Origin: Nitrospirae bacterium GWC2_56_14
GTDB lineage: Bacteria; Nitrospirota; UBA9217
Direction: 5' to 3'
Length of the DNA: 22,270 nt
NCBI GenBank assembly: GCA_001803705.1
Contig: MHDY01000139.1
Span: 1 to 22,270, forward strand
Positions 6,232-13,387 of this stretch are shown one piece after another. Below the pieces are notes generated by a model. The model did no database searches. It was not told where the DNA came from and saw only the letters and a list, made by a program, of their open reading frames with translations. A program made the position numbers and the translations under genes. Position 1 is the first letter of the stretch, and the number at the start of each line of letters is the position of its first letter.

Positions 6232-6558
6232 ATGAACTACCTACAGCAATTGATCGACCTGCGCGGCCTTACCTGCCAGGACATTGCCACAGGCACCGGC
6301 TACGGCTACCACTCAATTCAGAAGACAGTCAAGGGCGTCCGGAGACACCCGCTGATCCGCGAGGCCATCGCAAAGCATCTACATATAGATGCTTTGCGCA
6401 CATGGGGTCGCGGATCCGTTCTTTACCTCCGCAAACTGGTGGCCGTCGAGGCCAACCGGGTTGCCGAGGAAAAAGCGAAAACAGCGCGGGAAACCTTCCT
6501 CGCAAAGTACGCCGACCACGCAACATTACCCGCAAAACGAAAAGCGGTCAATGTCTAA
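6232..6558 (+). CDS. Phage HTH DNA-binding protein (Ner-like position)
   Basis: A 108-residue protein whose first half looks like a phage helix-turn-helix (LTCQDIATGTGYGYHSIQKT, about 14-33), followed by HPLIREAIAKHL and a basic alpha-helical tail. The start at 6232 has AAAGGA 7 nt upstream; longer versions starting at 6046 lack this. It stands between the repressor and the MuA-like gene, the place where Mu carries ner, so a role in turning down early or repressor transcription is a reasonable inference. It overlaps the next gene by 8 bp (6551-6558). A near-perfect 63-nt inverted repeat lies inside the coding sequence, over the segment just after the HTH. Confidence 0.68.
   Translation: MNYLQQLIDLRGLTCQDIATGTGYGYHSIQKTVKGVRRHPLIREAIAKHLHIDALRTWGRGSVLYLRKLVAVEANRVAEEKAKTARETFLAKYADHATLPAKRKAVNV
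6354..6416. repeat. Quasi-palindrome inside the HTH gene
   Basis: The inner arms CGCAAAGCATCTA (6369-6381) and TAGATGCTTTGCG (6386-6398) are perfect, with a CATA loop. Outer arms GATCCGCGA (6354-6362) and TCGCGGATC (6408-6416) are also perfect. The segments between share CCAT/ATGG. Together they make a cruciform or RNA hairpin of about 28-nt arms in coding sequence. Confidence 0.8.
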
Positions 6559-7054
6559 CCCGCATAAAAAAACAGACACAGCCGCAACCGGCCAGTTAAG
6601 CCTGTTCGAGGCCGTCATCCGTCAGGAAATGGCCGCACAGAGCGCCCCGGTTCCCGGCAGCCTCAATATCAAATACCAGATAATTGCGGCTTTAAAATCC
6701 GCTCTGGGTAACGCAGGCAAAACCCGCGAAAAGATTGCCGAAGAAATGACCCTTTATACCGGTGAAGACATCACAGTCGACATGATCAACACCTGGTTGG
6801 CCCAGTCGAAGCAGAAACACCGCTTTCCGTTGGAGTATTTGCCCGCCTTCCGCAAGGCCACCGACAATCTGGAGGTGCTCAATGTTACCTCCCTTGCATG
6901 CGGAGCCTTTACCCTGCGCGGCCCGGACGCGCTGCGGGCGGATATCCGGAAACTGGATGAAAAGAAGAAAGCCAAGGCCGAAGAAACCAAAGCCCTGGAG
7001 AACGAAAAGAAGAGGCTGGAAACCCTGCTGCAGGAAGTCGAGGCCCGCCCATGA
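6551..7054 (+). CDS. Early Mu-like phage protein, putative DNA-binding, coiled-coil tail
   Basis: A 167-residue protein. A central helical part (about 38-100: REKIAEEMTLYTGEDITVDM, INTWLAQSKQKHRFPLEYLP) resembles the HTH proteins found beside transposase genes in Mu-like phages of Proteobacteria, loosely like CII-type regulators. The last 40 residues are a charged coiled coil (KLDEKKKAKAEETKALENEK). The ATG at 6551 overlaps the previous gene by 8 bp, and the TGA overlaps the next start as ATGA (7051-7054), so the three genes should be translationally coupled. The exact role is unknown to me; early transcription control or replication support would fit the context. Confidence 0.6.
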   Translation: MSNPHKKTDTAATGQLSLFEAVIRQEMAAQSAPVPGSLNIKYQIIAALKSALGNAGKTREKIAEEMTLYTGEDITVDMINTWLAQSKQKHRFPLEYLPAFRKATDNLEVLNVTSLACGAFTLRGPDALRADIRKLDEKKKAKAEETKALENEKKRLETLLQEVEARP

Positions 7055-7872
7055 AAACCCATTACACCGCCAAAGAGCTGGCCGGATTGCCGGGATTGGA
7101 AATAACAGAACGCGCTATCAGGGATAAAGCTGAACGTGAGTCATGGGAGTCCCAAAAGCGCGCAGGCAAGGGCGGTGGTTGGGAATATGCCCTAGCCTCC
7201 CTCCCCGCCGCCACTCGCAAGGCCCTGGCCACCCTCAACACCACAGTCGGCTACGACTCGCCCGGTATTCAGGCCGCCACCAACTACGCCGCACAGATCC
7301 AGCTCTCTGCAGAGGAAAAGGAACGGCAGCGTCAGAAGGCCCGCGCCGAGAGCCTGGCGATGTTCAACCGCCTCCCTGATTGGAAAAAACAGACCGCCAA
7401 AGCCAAGCTGGCCATCATCACCGCCTGCCACCATTACATCGTCAGCCATCGCCTGGCCAAAACCGCCGGCCAGAACAGCTTTGCCCACGAATACAACCTG
7501 GGCCGGATCGACGTAGCCCCCTGGGTGCGGACTGAGATCGGCCACCTGCACCCCGGCACCCTGCGCAAATGGATCACCGAAGAGTACGAGCTGGGCGTCA
7601 TGGGGCTGGTGGATTGCTACGGCAACCGCAAAGGGCAGAGCAAGATCGAGACCTACTTTCTGCACGGACAGGACGGCCGGCCGGTAATGAAGCGGCGTGA
7701 AGACGACACATCCGAACCGGTGGCGCCCATGGCCGAGAAGATTCAGGCGCTGCTCCTTACCTACACCAAGATCGGCGAAGCTGATCGGGAAGGACTGGAG
7801 GTAGCCGATACGACCTTCCAGCTGGCGAGCGGCGCAACCGGTGATGATGAGTTGGTGGTTGAATTTTCCTAA
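7051..7872 (+). CDS. Truncated MuA-like transposase fused in frame to a foreign C-terminus
   Basis: Residues 5-60 match the MuA N-terminal winged-HTH domain (YTAKELAGLPG, GGGWEYALASLP), and residues 100-200 match the end-binding domains up to WITEEYELGVMGLVD and GNRKGQSK. A MuA transposase is about 650 residues with a DDE catalytic core; here it stops being MuA-like near residue 200 (about nt 7650). The last 70 residues (HGQDGRPVMKRREDD to ELVVEFS) are unrelated and end just before a terminator and the tail chaperone gene. They are best explained as the 3' end of a late gene, possibly the tail-tube gene. So a deletion of the middle of the phage fused the two. The product may still bind the prophage ends but cannot catalyse transposition. 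Confidence 0.75.
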   Translation: MKTHYTAKELAGLPGLEITERAIRDKAERESWESQKRAGKGGGWEYALASLPAATRKALATLNTTVGYDSPGIQAATNYAAQIQLSAEEKERQRQKARAESLAMFNRLPDWKKQTAKAKLAIITACHHYIVSHRLAKTAGQNSFAHEYNLGRIDVAPWVRTEIGHLHPGTLRKWITEEYELGVMGLVDCYGNRKGQSKIETYFLHGQDGRPVMKRREDDTSEPVAPMAEKIQALLLTYTKIGEADREGLEVADTTFQLASGATGDDELVVEFS

Positions 7873-7913
7873 TTGACAATCCTTGGCTGACATAGTACAA
7901 GGCACAAAACAGC

Positions 7914-7954
7914 AAAAGCCCTTTCTCCCACCCAACCGGAGAGGGGCTTTTTTT
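7914..7954 (+). terminator. Intrinsic terminator after the fusion gene
   Basis: A stem between AAAAGCCCTTTCTCC and GGAGAGGGGCTTTT with a short loop is followed by a run of T. It separates the early/fusion gene from the tail module. A smaller palindrome TTTAAAG-CCG-CTTTAAA follows at 7957-7973. Confidence 0.75.
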
Positions 7955-8030
7955 GATTTAAAGCCGCTTTAAACCATCAAGTCCCCCGCCTGTTTTATCC
8001 TTCCCTCCATATTCATCCCGGAGGGACAAC

Positions 8031-8633
8031 ATGTCAGACAAACAATACACCATAGGCGGTCAAGCCTGGGTTCAGCGGCCATTGGTCCTGGGCCAGTGGA
8101 AACAGTTAATGGAGCTCCTCAAGGGGCTGGCCATTCCGGCCGGTGCCGGCATCCCGCAATTGATTGCCATCGTCGGCGACCGTCTGCCATTGGCCCTGGC
8201 CGTGGTGCTGATCGAGGAGGGGAGCAACCTGCGCGATCGTTTCGGTCTGCGCACGGTAGCAGGCCCGGACGGCACACAGATCCCGGAATGGTATCAGAAC
8301 CCGGAAGTCATGCTGGAGATCGCCAACGAGATCGAGGCCGGCATAGACGCCGATACGATCATGAGGGTGGTGGATGATTTTTTGTCCTGCAACCCGGTCA
8401 GCTCGATTTTGGAAAGGCTGATGGGGGTACTGCAGACCGCCGGGCAGATCCGGGCGATGACATCGATGCAATCGACCTCATCGTCGCCTGCCTCTCCGGA
8501 GGAGACATCACCCGACGAGACAAAATCCTGTGGGGATTCACCCCTAGAGACTGCATCCCCTACCTCCGAATCCACGATCGCAACATCATCTACCGTGAAT
8601 CAGTCATCGGCCTCTGCCGGGGACTCGGCGTGA
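8031..8633 (+). CDS. Tail assembly chaperone, short form (lambda gpG-like position)
   Basis: A 200-residue protein directly before the tape measure gene, as for lambda G and its counterparts in Mu-like siphophages. GGAGGG stands 5 nt before the ATG. Residues 1-145 read like a folded protein (YTIGGQAWVQRPLVLGQWKQ, DDFLSCNPVSSILERLMGVL). The last 55 residues are a Ser/Thr/Glu-rich run typical of a non-coding or disordered frame, while the -1 frame over the same bases is clearly protein-like. Chaperones of this class coat the tape measure protein and recruit tube subunits, with short and frameshifted forms both needed. The family is assigned by position and architecture. Confidence 0.7.
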   Translation: MSDKQYTIGGQAWVQRPLVLGQWKQLMELLKGLAIPAGAGIPQLIAIVGDRLPLALAVVLIEEGSNLRDRFGLRTVAGPDGTQIPEWYQNPEVMLEIANEIEAGIDADTIMRVVDDFLSCNPVSSILERLMGVLQTAGQIRAMTSMQSTSSSPASPEETSPDETKSCGDSPLETASPTSESTIATSSTVNQSSASAGDSA

Positions 8634-8782
8634 AGGTGGATGATAAAGGATCCAAACCCAAACCCAATCCGGTCCTGCGCACGCAGGCCATCGGCGAATA
8701 TTGCCATGGTGCCGAAGTAGCGGAATGCAGGACCTATTACGGCCGCGGACTGGAACGGATCTGCGCCACCTGTCCGGACTAA
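8378..8782 (+). CDS. -1 frameshift extension of the tail chaperone (gpGT-like)
   Basis: The -1 frame is open from 8378 (just after a TGA at 8375-8377) to the TAA at 8780-8782 and has no ATG, GTG or TTG that would make a convincing independent start. It encodes DLIVACLSGGDITRRDKILW, FTPRDCIPYLRIHDRNIIYR and a Cys-rich end (RTYYGRGLERICATCPD). T TTT TTG at 8378-8384, in frame with the chaperone, is a canonical slippery heptamer; a slip there gives a 250-residue product. The 0-frame still looks coding to about 8450, so the true slip site could lie further along. This matches the conserved G/GT frameshift of tailed phages. Confidence 0.6.
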   Translation, partial: FFVLQPGQLDFGKADGGTADRRADPGDDIDAIDLIVACLSGGDITRRDKILWGFTPRDCIPYLRIHDRNIIYRESVIGLCRGLGVKVDDKGSKPKPNPVLRTQAIGEYCHGAEVAECRTYYGRGLERICATCPD

Positions 8783-8795
8783 GATTTAAGTCCGG
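8774..8795 (+). other. Small hairpin before the tape measure gene
   Basis: CCGGACT (8774-8780) and AGTCCGG (8789-8795) form a perfect 7-bp stem around the stop codon of the frameshift product, 26 bp before the tape measure start. A weak T-rich flank follows. It could attenuate transcription or limit ribosome read-in. Confidence 0.4.
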
Positions 8796-8821
8796 TTTAA
8801 CACCCCTTTAGAGGTCCATTT

Positions 8822-11800
8822 ATGCAGCAAGACATGCGACTGCAACTGATCATCGAGGCATTCAACCGCACCCAAACGGCCTGGACTGAACTTACCGTTC
8901 AAACTGAAAAGGCCAAGGCCGAGGTTGTCGGGCTGAATGCGGCCTCCGCCTCGAGCGGCAACGTCCTGGATGCGGCCGGTAAAAAGGGCGCTCAAGGCAT
9001 GGGACAGTTGAACCTGGCTGCCCAGGAAAGCGCCGAGCGCATGAAAAGGGTTGGGTTGTCGGTGGCCGCCTTCAGGGGCTATATCGCCTCGGCCCAGGCC
9101 GAATTACCGGCTCTGCAGGGCAAAGTCGCCGCCCTGAAAACACCTCTGGACCTGGTGAGTGTCGGGGCTGTAGCCGCCGGCAATGCCCTGGCGGAGACCG
9201 GTAAAAATGGCGGTCAGGGACTAAAGCAGATTCATGATCAGGCTAGTAGCGCTCATTCGATGCTGGGCCAGATGGTGCAGATGGCCATTGTCATGGGCGC
9301 CATCCTGGGTTCGAAAAAACTGGCTGAAGGGGGGATCGACTACAACCGCACCCTGGAAAACTCGAAACTGGGTGTCGCCGCCATCATGACCAGCATGGGC
9401 GTGATCACCGATCAACAGGGGATGGTTCTCCAGGGACAGGAAAAGTGGAATGCCTCACAGCAGATCACTGTCGATGCACAACACGAACTGCAGAAGATCG
9501 GAATCACTACCGCTGCAACCTATGAGGAATTGGTCCAGGCGTATCAGGGTATGGAAGCTCCGATGCTGTCTGCAAAGATCAATTTTGCGGATAGCTTGGA
9601 ATTGACCGGGCTGCTGACCAATGCGGTCAAGTCGATGAGTTTGCCGCTCAATCAGATTGTTCAAGAGGGCCGCGATATCGTCTCCGGCACGATCGACATG
9701 AACAGTCAATTGGCCCGCAGCCTGCAGATCACCAACGAGGATGTCAAAGGCTGGCGTGAAAAGGGAACCGTCTTTCAGGAAATCAAGAAGCGCCTGGAGG
9801 GTTTTACCTATGCCTCCCGGGAGTTTGAAAAAACTTGGGACGGCGCCTGGTCGAATTTTAAAGACGTTGCCCAGAAGGCTGTAGGGGAAGGCTCCACCCC
9901 CCTTTTCGACTTCCTTAAACAAGAGATGATCAAATTCACCAACGACATGGTCAATATCACCCGTGACGCCAGCGGGAAGATTCTCGACATCCAGGTCAAG
10001 CCCGAGGTGACAGCAAAGATCCGCGAACTGGCCGAGGACCTGAAAAAACTGATTAAGATGCTGGAACAAGCAGTTTCATGGGGCAGTAAGCTGGCAGAGC
10101 CGGCCATCTGGCTGGGTGTTGCCCTGGGCATCGGCAAGATAGCCCTGGCCATCGACGGCATGTACAAAACCATCGCTGCCGGTGAAACACTGGCCGCCGG
10201 CAGTACCCTGATGCGCCTCATCAAAAATCCGCAGCTGCTGCTGGCGGTAGCGGCCATTGCCGGAACTGCATACGCCGGCAATCGTGCCTACGACAACGTC
10301 CAGGTGTCGAAACGCGCTGATGATATCCGCGCCTCGCTTGGCCCTGCTAATCCGGCGCTGAATGTCGATCAGCTCCAAGGCCCGCAGCTTAAAAAAGTCC
10401 TGGAAAAATTTCCGGCCGCGACAAATGAAGAAATAGCAAAAATGATTCGGGGCGGCGGCATCAAACTGTCCGCCCCTGATTTTTCCGATTATTACTCATC
10501 CCCGGATTACAAGGTTTACATCGACGAAAAGCTCAGCAAGCAGCTGATCGACCCCGGCAAAGCTCCTTTTAATATCACCGGGCCCAATAAGGAGTCGGCC
10601 GAAGCGAAAAAGAAACGGCTGGCAGCCGAGCGCGCTGCCGCCAAAAAAGCCAATGACGATGCCATTGCCGAAGCCGAACTATTACAGCGCCAGTCATACG
10701 GCACTATCGACCAAGCCCGCGAGGAGGACCACGAAGCCAACAGGGGATGGCTGCATAAACAAAAATTGCTGCACGAGGAAGAAAAGATCGATGAGGCGGC
10801 CTGGATCGAAAGCCAGCGGCAATTCAAGCTGGCAGAATCCATGATCGATGATGATGCCATCACCAAAAAGATATTGGCTCTGAATGCCGAGTGGGAGGCG
10901 AAGAGCAGCCATTATGCTGACGGCAAGGCGCTCGACTCGGCCTACGCCGCCTATTCCTTGCAGTACGACAAGCTGATGCTGGATGCCACCAAGGCCACGA
11001 ATGCCGAGCTGGTTGCCGGCGATGAAGCGCGGATAGCCGCCGCCAAGCTCAAAAAGAAGACCGAAACCGAAGCGGCCAAAGATGCCGCCGATGCCGCTAA
11101 ATCCCGCAAGGCCGCAGCCATGGCAGAGACCGCCCACCAGCTGGCGCAGCTCGACATAGCCGAAAAAACCCGCGAGACCGGCAAAATCGATGCAATGTCC
11201 CGCCGAAAAGAGCTGCTCGAAGAGCTGCTCAGCCTTCAGGAAGCCGATCTGGCTGCAATGAATAAAACTGCAGACCCTCAAGCCTGGCTATCGCAACAGG
11301 CCGCCATCGACGGTACCCGCCAAAAGCTGCTCGACCTGCAACTGCAGGCACGTGACCTATCCAATGACATGGCCGGCGGCTTCCGTGAGGGATTGCTGCA
11401 ATACGTGGATGAAACCGGCGGTGGCTTCAAGCGCATGGTGGATTTGGCCCAGTCTGCCGCCCAGGGCATGGAAGCGGCCTTCAGCGACTTCTTTTTCGAT
11501 GCCATGACCGGCAAGCTCAAATCGTTTGGCGACTACGTCATGTCGTTTCTCAACTCGGTGGCCAGGGCCATGGCCAACATGATGGCACAGAGTGCCGCCC
11601 AGGGGATTGTCGGCAGCCTGGCGGGCCTGTTCAGCCCCGCAAAACCCGTCGCCGCTTTGGCTCCGGTGACGAAATATGCACACCAGGGAGGGCTGATCCT
11701 GCATGACGGCGGTTTAGTCGTTCCCCGCTTTCATTTCGGCGGCCTTGCGTCTGATGAGGTGCCGGCGGTACTCCTGAAAAAAGAGCGGGTTTTATCCCAG

Positions 11801-12007
11801 GAACAAAATGTGCTCTTCGAAAACTTCGTCAACAAGACTTCAGGCGGCGCTCCCAACGTGGCGGTCATCATCCATAATCAAACCGGCCAGCCCATGTCTG
11901 CCAAGCAGTCCGGCACCCCGACCTTTTCAGCCGGTCAATGGGTCATCGATGTGGTGGCCGACAACATTTCCAACCATGGCGTTCTTGGCCAGATGCTGGC
12001 GAGGTAG
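8822..12007 (+). CDS. Tail tape measure protein
   Basis: A 1061-residue protein, the longest complete gene before the tail-tip gene. Hydrophobic segments lie near residues 150-165, 425-440 and 470-485, a charged Ala/Lys/Glu-rich coiled-coil region at about 590-790, and a lambda-type C-terminal part at about 855-935 (YVDETGGGFKRMVDLAQSAA). The end has GGLILHDGGLVVPRFHFGG and KKERVLSQEQ, a pattern common near the C-termini of tape measure proteins. It sets tail length and is ejected with DNA; by the usual scaling of about 0.15 nm per residue, a tail near 160 nm would be expected. The ribosome site is AGAGGT, 6 nt before the ATG. It is intact, although the phage lacks heads. Confidence 0.9.
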   Translation: MQQDMRLQLIIEAFNRTQTAWTELTVQTEKAKAEVVGLNAASASSGNVLDAAGKKGAQGMGQLNLAAQESAERMKRVGLSVAAFRGYIASAQAELPALQGKVAALKTPLDLVSVGAVAAGNALAETGKNGGQGLKQIHDQASSAHSMLGQMVQMAIVMGAILGSKKLAEGGIDYNRTLENSKLGVAAIMTSMGVITDQQGMVLQGQEKWNASQQITVDAQHELQKIGITTAATYEELVQAYQGMEAPMLSAKINFADSLELTGLLTNAVKSMSLPLNQIVQEGRDIVSGTIDMNSQLARSLQITNEDVKGWREKGTVFQEIKKRLEGFTYASREFEKTWDGAWSNFKDVAQKAVGEGSTPLFDFLKQEMIKFTNDMVNITRDASGKILDIQVKPEVTAKIRELAEDLKKLIKMLEQAVSWGSKLAEPAIWLGVALGIGKIALAIDGMYKTIAAGETLAAGSTLMRLIKNPQLLLAVAAIAGTAYAGNRAYDNVQVSKRADDIRASLGPANPALNVDQLQGPQLKKVLEKFPAATNEEIAKMIRGGGIKLSAPDFSDYYSSPDYKVYIDEKLSKQLIDPGKAPFNITGPNKESAEAKKKRLAAERAAAKKANDDAIAEAELLQRQSYGTIDQAREEDHEANRGWLHKQKLLHEEEKIDEAAWIESQRQFKLAESMIDDDAITKKILALNAEWEAKSSHYADGKALDSAYAAYSLQYDKLMLDATKATNAELVAGDEARIAAAKLKKKTETEAAKDAADAAKSRKAAAMAETAHQLAQLDIAEKTRETGKIDAMSRRKELLEELLSLQEADLAAMNKTADPQAWLSQQAAIDGTRQKLLDLQLQARDLSNDMAGGFREGLLQYVDETGGGFKRMVDLAQSAAQGMEAAFSDFFFDAMTGKLKSFGDYVMSFLNSVARAMANMMAQSAAQGIVGSLAGLFSPAKPVAALAPVTKYAHQGGLILHDGGLVVPRFHFGGLASDEVPAVLLKKERVLSQEQNVLFENFVNKTSGGAPNVAVIIHNQTGQPMSAKQSGTPTFSAGQWVIDVVADNISNHGVLGQMLAR

Positions 12008-12009
12008 AT

Positions 12010-12363
12010 ATGCCCGATAACACTTTTCCCGCCCCGGCCTGTTCTCCGGAACCGTTCGACACCACGCCGATCGACAACACCATGCGCAGCAAAAAAGAGG
12101 CCGGCTACGTGAGCACCCGGCAGCGCTTCACCCGCCAGACATACATTTTCGGACCGATCAGCTATCCGGTGCTCCTGGCAGCCGAGGCGGCTGCCATCAA
12201 GTCCCATGACGATGCGGTCGGGGGCTGGAAGATCTTCCCCTGGACGCACACGGAGCTGGGTACCACCCACCAGGTGCGCTACGGCGAAAACGGACGGCCC
12301 AAATTCAAGCGGGTCGGTACCGGCGGCCTGCGCAGCTGCAGCTTTACCCTGGAGGAAGCATGA
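12010..12363 (+). CDS. Minor tail protein (lambda gpM-like position)
   Basis: A 117-residue protein that starts three bases after the tape measure stop, with GAGGT 4 nt before the ATG. Internal features such as STRQRFTRQTYIFGPISYPV, GGWKIFPWTHTELGTTHQVR and a final beta-rich stretch fit the small distal-tail proteins (lambda gpM, distal tail) that sit between tape measure and hub. The order tape measure, M, L, K, J supports this strongly; sequence identity alone would not. It ends ATGA-coupled with the next gene. It should act in the tail tip, where the tube meets the hub. Confidence 0.65.
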   Translation: MPDNTFPAPACSPEPFDTTPIDNTMRSKKEAGYVSTRQRFTRQTYIFGPISYPVLLAAEAAAIKSHDDAVGGWKIFPWTHTELGTTHQVRYGENGRPKFKRVGTGGLRSCSFTLEEA

Positions 12364-12971
12364 GCCTGTCCGATCTGCCCATTGCGTTGCGCCAGGCCGT
12401 AACCTCCCTGGACAGCCCCGGAGCCTGGCTGACCCTGCTCGACCTGGTGATCGAGGGCGGGCCGACCTTTAACCTTTGCAACAACAACGAGGACATCGAA
12501 TTTCAGGGGCGCACCTACAGCGCCTTCCCTTTTGCGCTGCAGCCGCCCAAGTCAACCAATACCGGCGAGATCACTACGGCCCAGATCATGGTTTACGACG
12601 TGGGCCGGGCCATCCGGCCCCAGCTGGCCAAACTCAACGGCGGGGTCGGCTCCACGGTGCGGGTCTATTACGTCAATTCCGAGCTGCTCGGTGAAGACTA
12701 TTCCAAAACCACGATCGATTTTTCGGTGCAGTCCGCCACCGCGCCGGACATGCAGATCATCATCAAGCTCGGCATGCCCAACCCGCTCCGCCAGCGCTAC
12801 CCCGAGGACCGCTACATCGCCGCCCATTGCAACTGGCAGCCCAACGGCGCCGAATGCGGCCTGACGGGCATAACCTGCAACCGCACCTACGACCGCTGTG
12901 CCGAGTTGGACAATAATCGCCGCTTCGGCGGCAAGCGCGGCATGGACGGCAACAATCTGAGGTTGGCATGA
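12360..12971 (+). CDS. Minor tail protein L-like, four conserved-type cysteines
   Basis: A 203-residue tail-tip protein. Residues 25-100 (FQGRTYSAFPFALQPP and GEITTAQIMVYDVGRAI) fit the L/DUF1833 type. The C-terminal part has four cysteines at 157, 166, 173 and 180 (HCNWQ, ECGLTG, TCNRTYDRC), the pattern that in lambda gpL binds a [4Fe-4S] cluster. Both ends overlap neighbouring genes by 4 bp (ATGA), so translation is coupled. In the particle this protein would join the tape measure end to the J-type hub. Cluster binding here is inferred from the cysteines. Confidence 0.78.
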   Translation: MSLSDLPIALRQAVTSLDSPGAWLTLLDLVIEGGPTFNLCNNNEDIEFQGRTYSAFPFALQPPKSTNTGEITTAQIMVYDVGRAIRPQLAKLNGGVGSTVRVYYVNSELLGEDYSKTTIDFSVQSATAPDMQIIIKLGMPNPLRQRYPEDRYIAAHCNWQPNGAECGLTGITCNRTYDRCAELDNNRRFGGKRGMDGNNLRLA

Positions 12972-13387
12972 CGATACAGACTCTCCAATACGGCGACCTG
13001 TTAGGCCTACCTTTTCGCTACCATGCCAGCGGTCCTGACGCCTATGACTGCAAAGGGCTGGTGGCCGAGCTGTACCGGCGTCTCGATGTGCCTTTCCCGT
13101 GCTACGACAGCAGCGAAGATCCCGCCCTGCAGCATGCCGGCTTCATGGATGGCCTGGCGCGCTACACCACGCCGATCGCCCTGCCGGAGCCCTACTGCCT
13201 GGCCATGTTTTCAATCAATCAGCCCTATGTGCATCACTGCGGCCTGGTGTTGCCTGGCCTCTACAAATTTTTGCATGTCCGCCAGCATGTCCGGGTCTGC
13301 ACCGAGCGGCTGGACTCGCCGGAGTGGGCGCATCGCCTGCGCGGGTTTTACCGTTTAATCCCTCTCGATCCCGGGGGAAGCAAATGA
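12968..13387 (+). CDS. NlpC/P60 tail protein (lambda gpK-like, peptidase part only)
   Basis: A 139-residue cysteine-peptidase-fold protein. Cys28 in the motif DAYDCKGLV takes the place of the usual DCSGLV nucleophile, and His89/His90 before CGLVLPG match the catalytic His segment. A further His (103 or 107) may complete the triad. Lambda gpK has an extra N-terminal MPN/JAB domain, which is missing here, as in many Mu-like siphophages. Such proteins sit in the tail tip and trim peptidoglycan during infection or help tail assembly. The gene overlaps the L-like gene and the J-like gene by 4 bp each (ATGA). Confidence 0.82.
   Translation: MTIQTLQYGDLLGLPFRYHASGPDAYDCKGLVAELYRRLDVPFPCYDSSEDPALQHAGFMDGLARYTTPIALPEPYCLAMFSINQPYVHHCGLVLPGLYKFLHVRQHVRVCTERLDSPEWAHRLRGFYRLIPLDPGGSK

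Noticed and set aside
7873..7900. TTGACA at 7873 as a late promoter
   Set aside because: No acceptable -10 box at 16-18 nt, and a terminator follows directly.
8460..8633. Ser/Thr-rich C-terminus of the chaperone as a functional domain
   Set aside because: The -1 frame over the same bases is clearly coding; the low-complexity run is probably just the short form's read-out of that sequence.
13099..13383. Upstream extension of the hub protein
   Set aside because: It overlaps the NlpC/P60 gene in another frame and is not protein-like; the ATG at 13384 is coupled to the previous stop.
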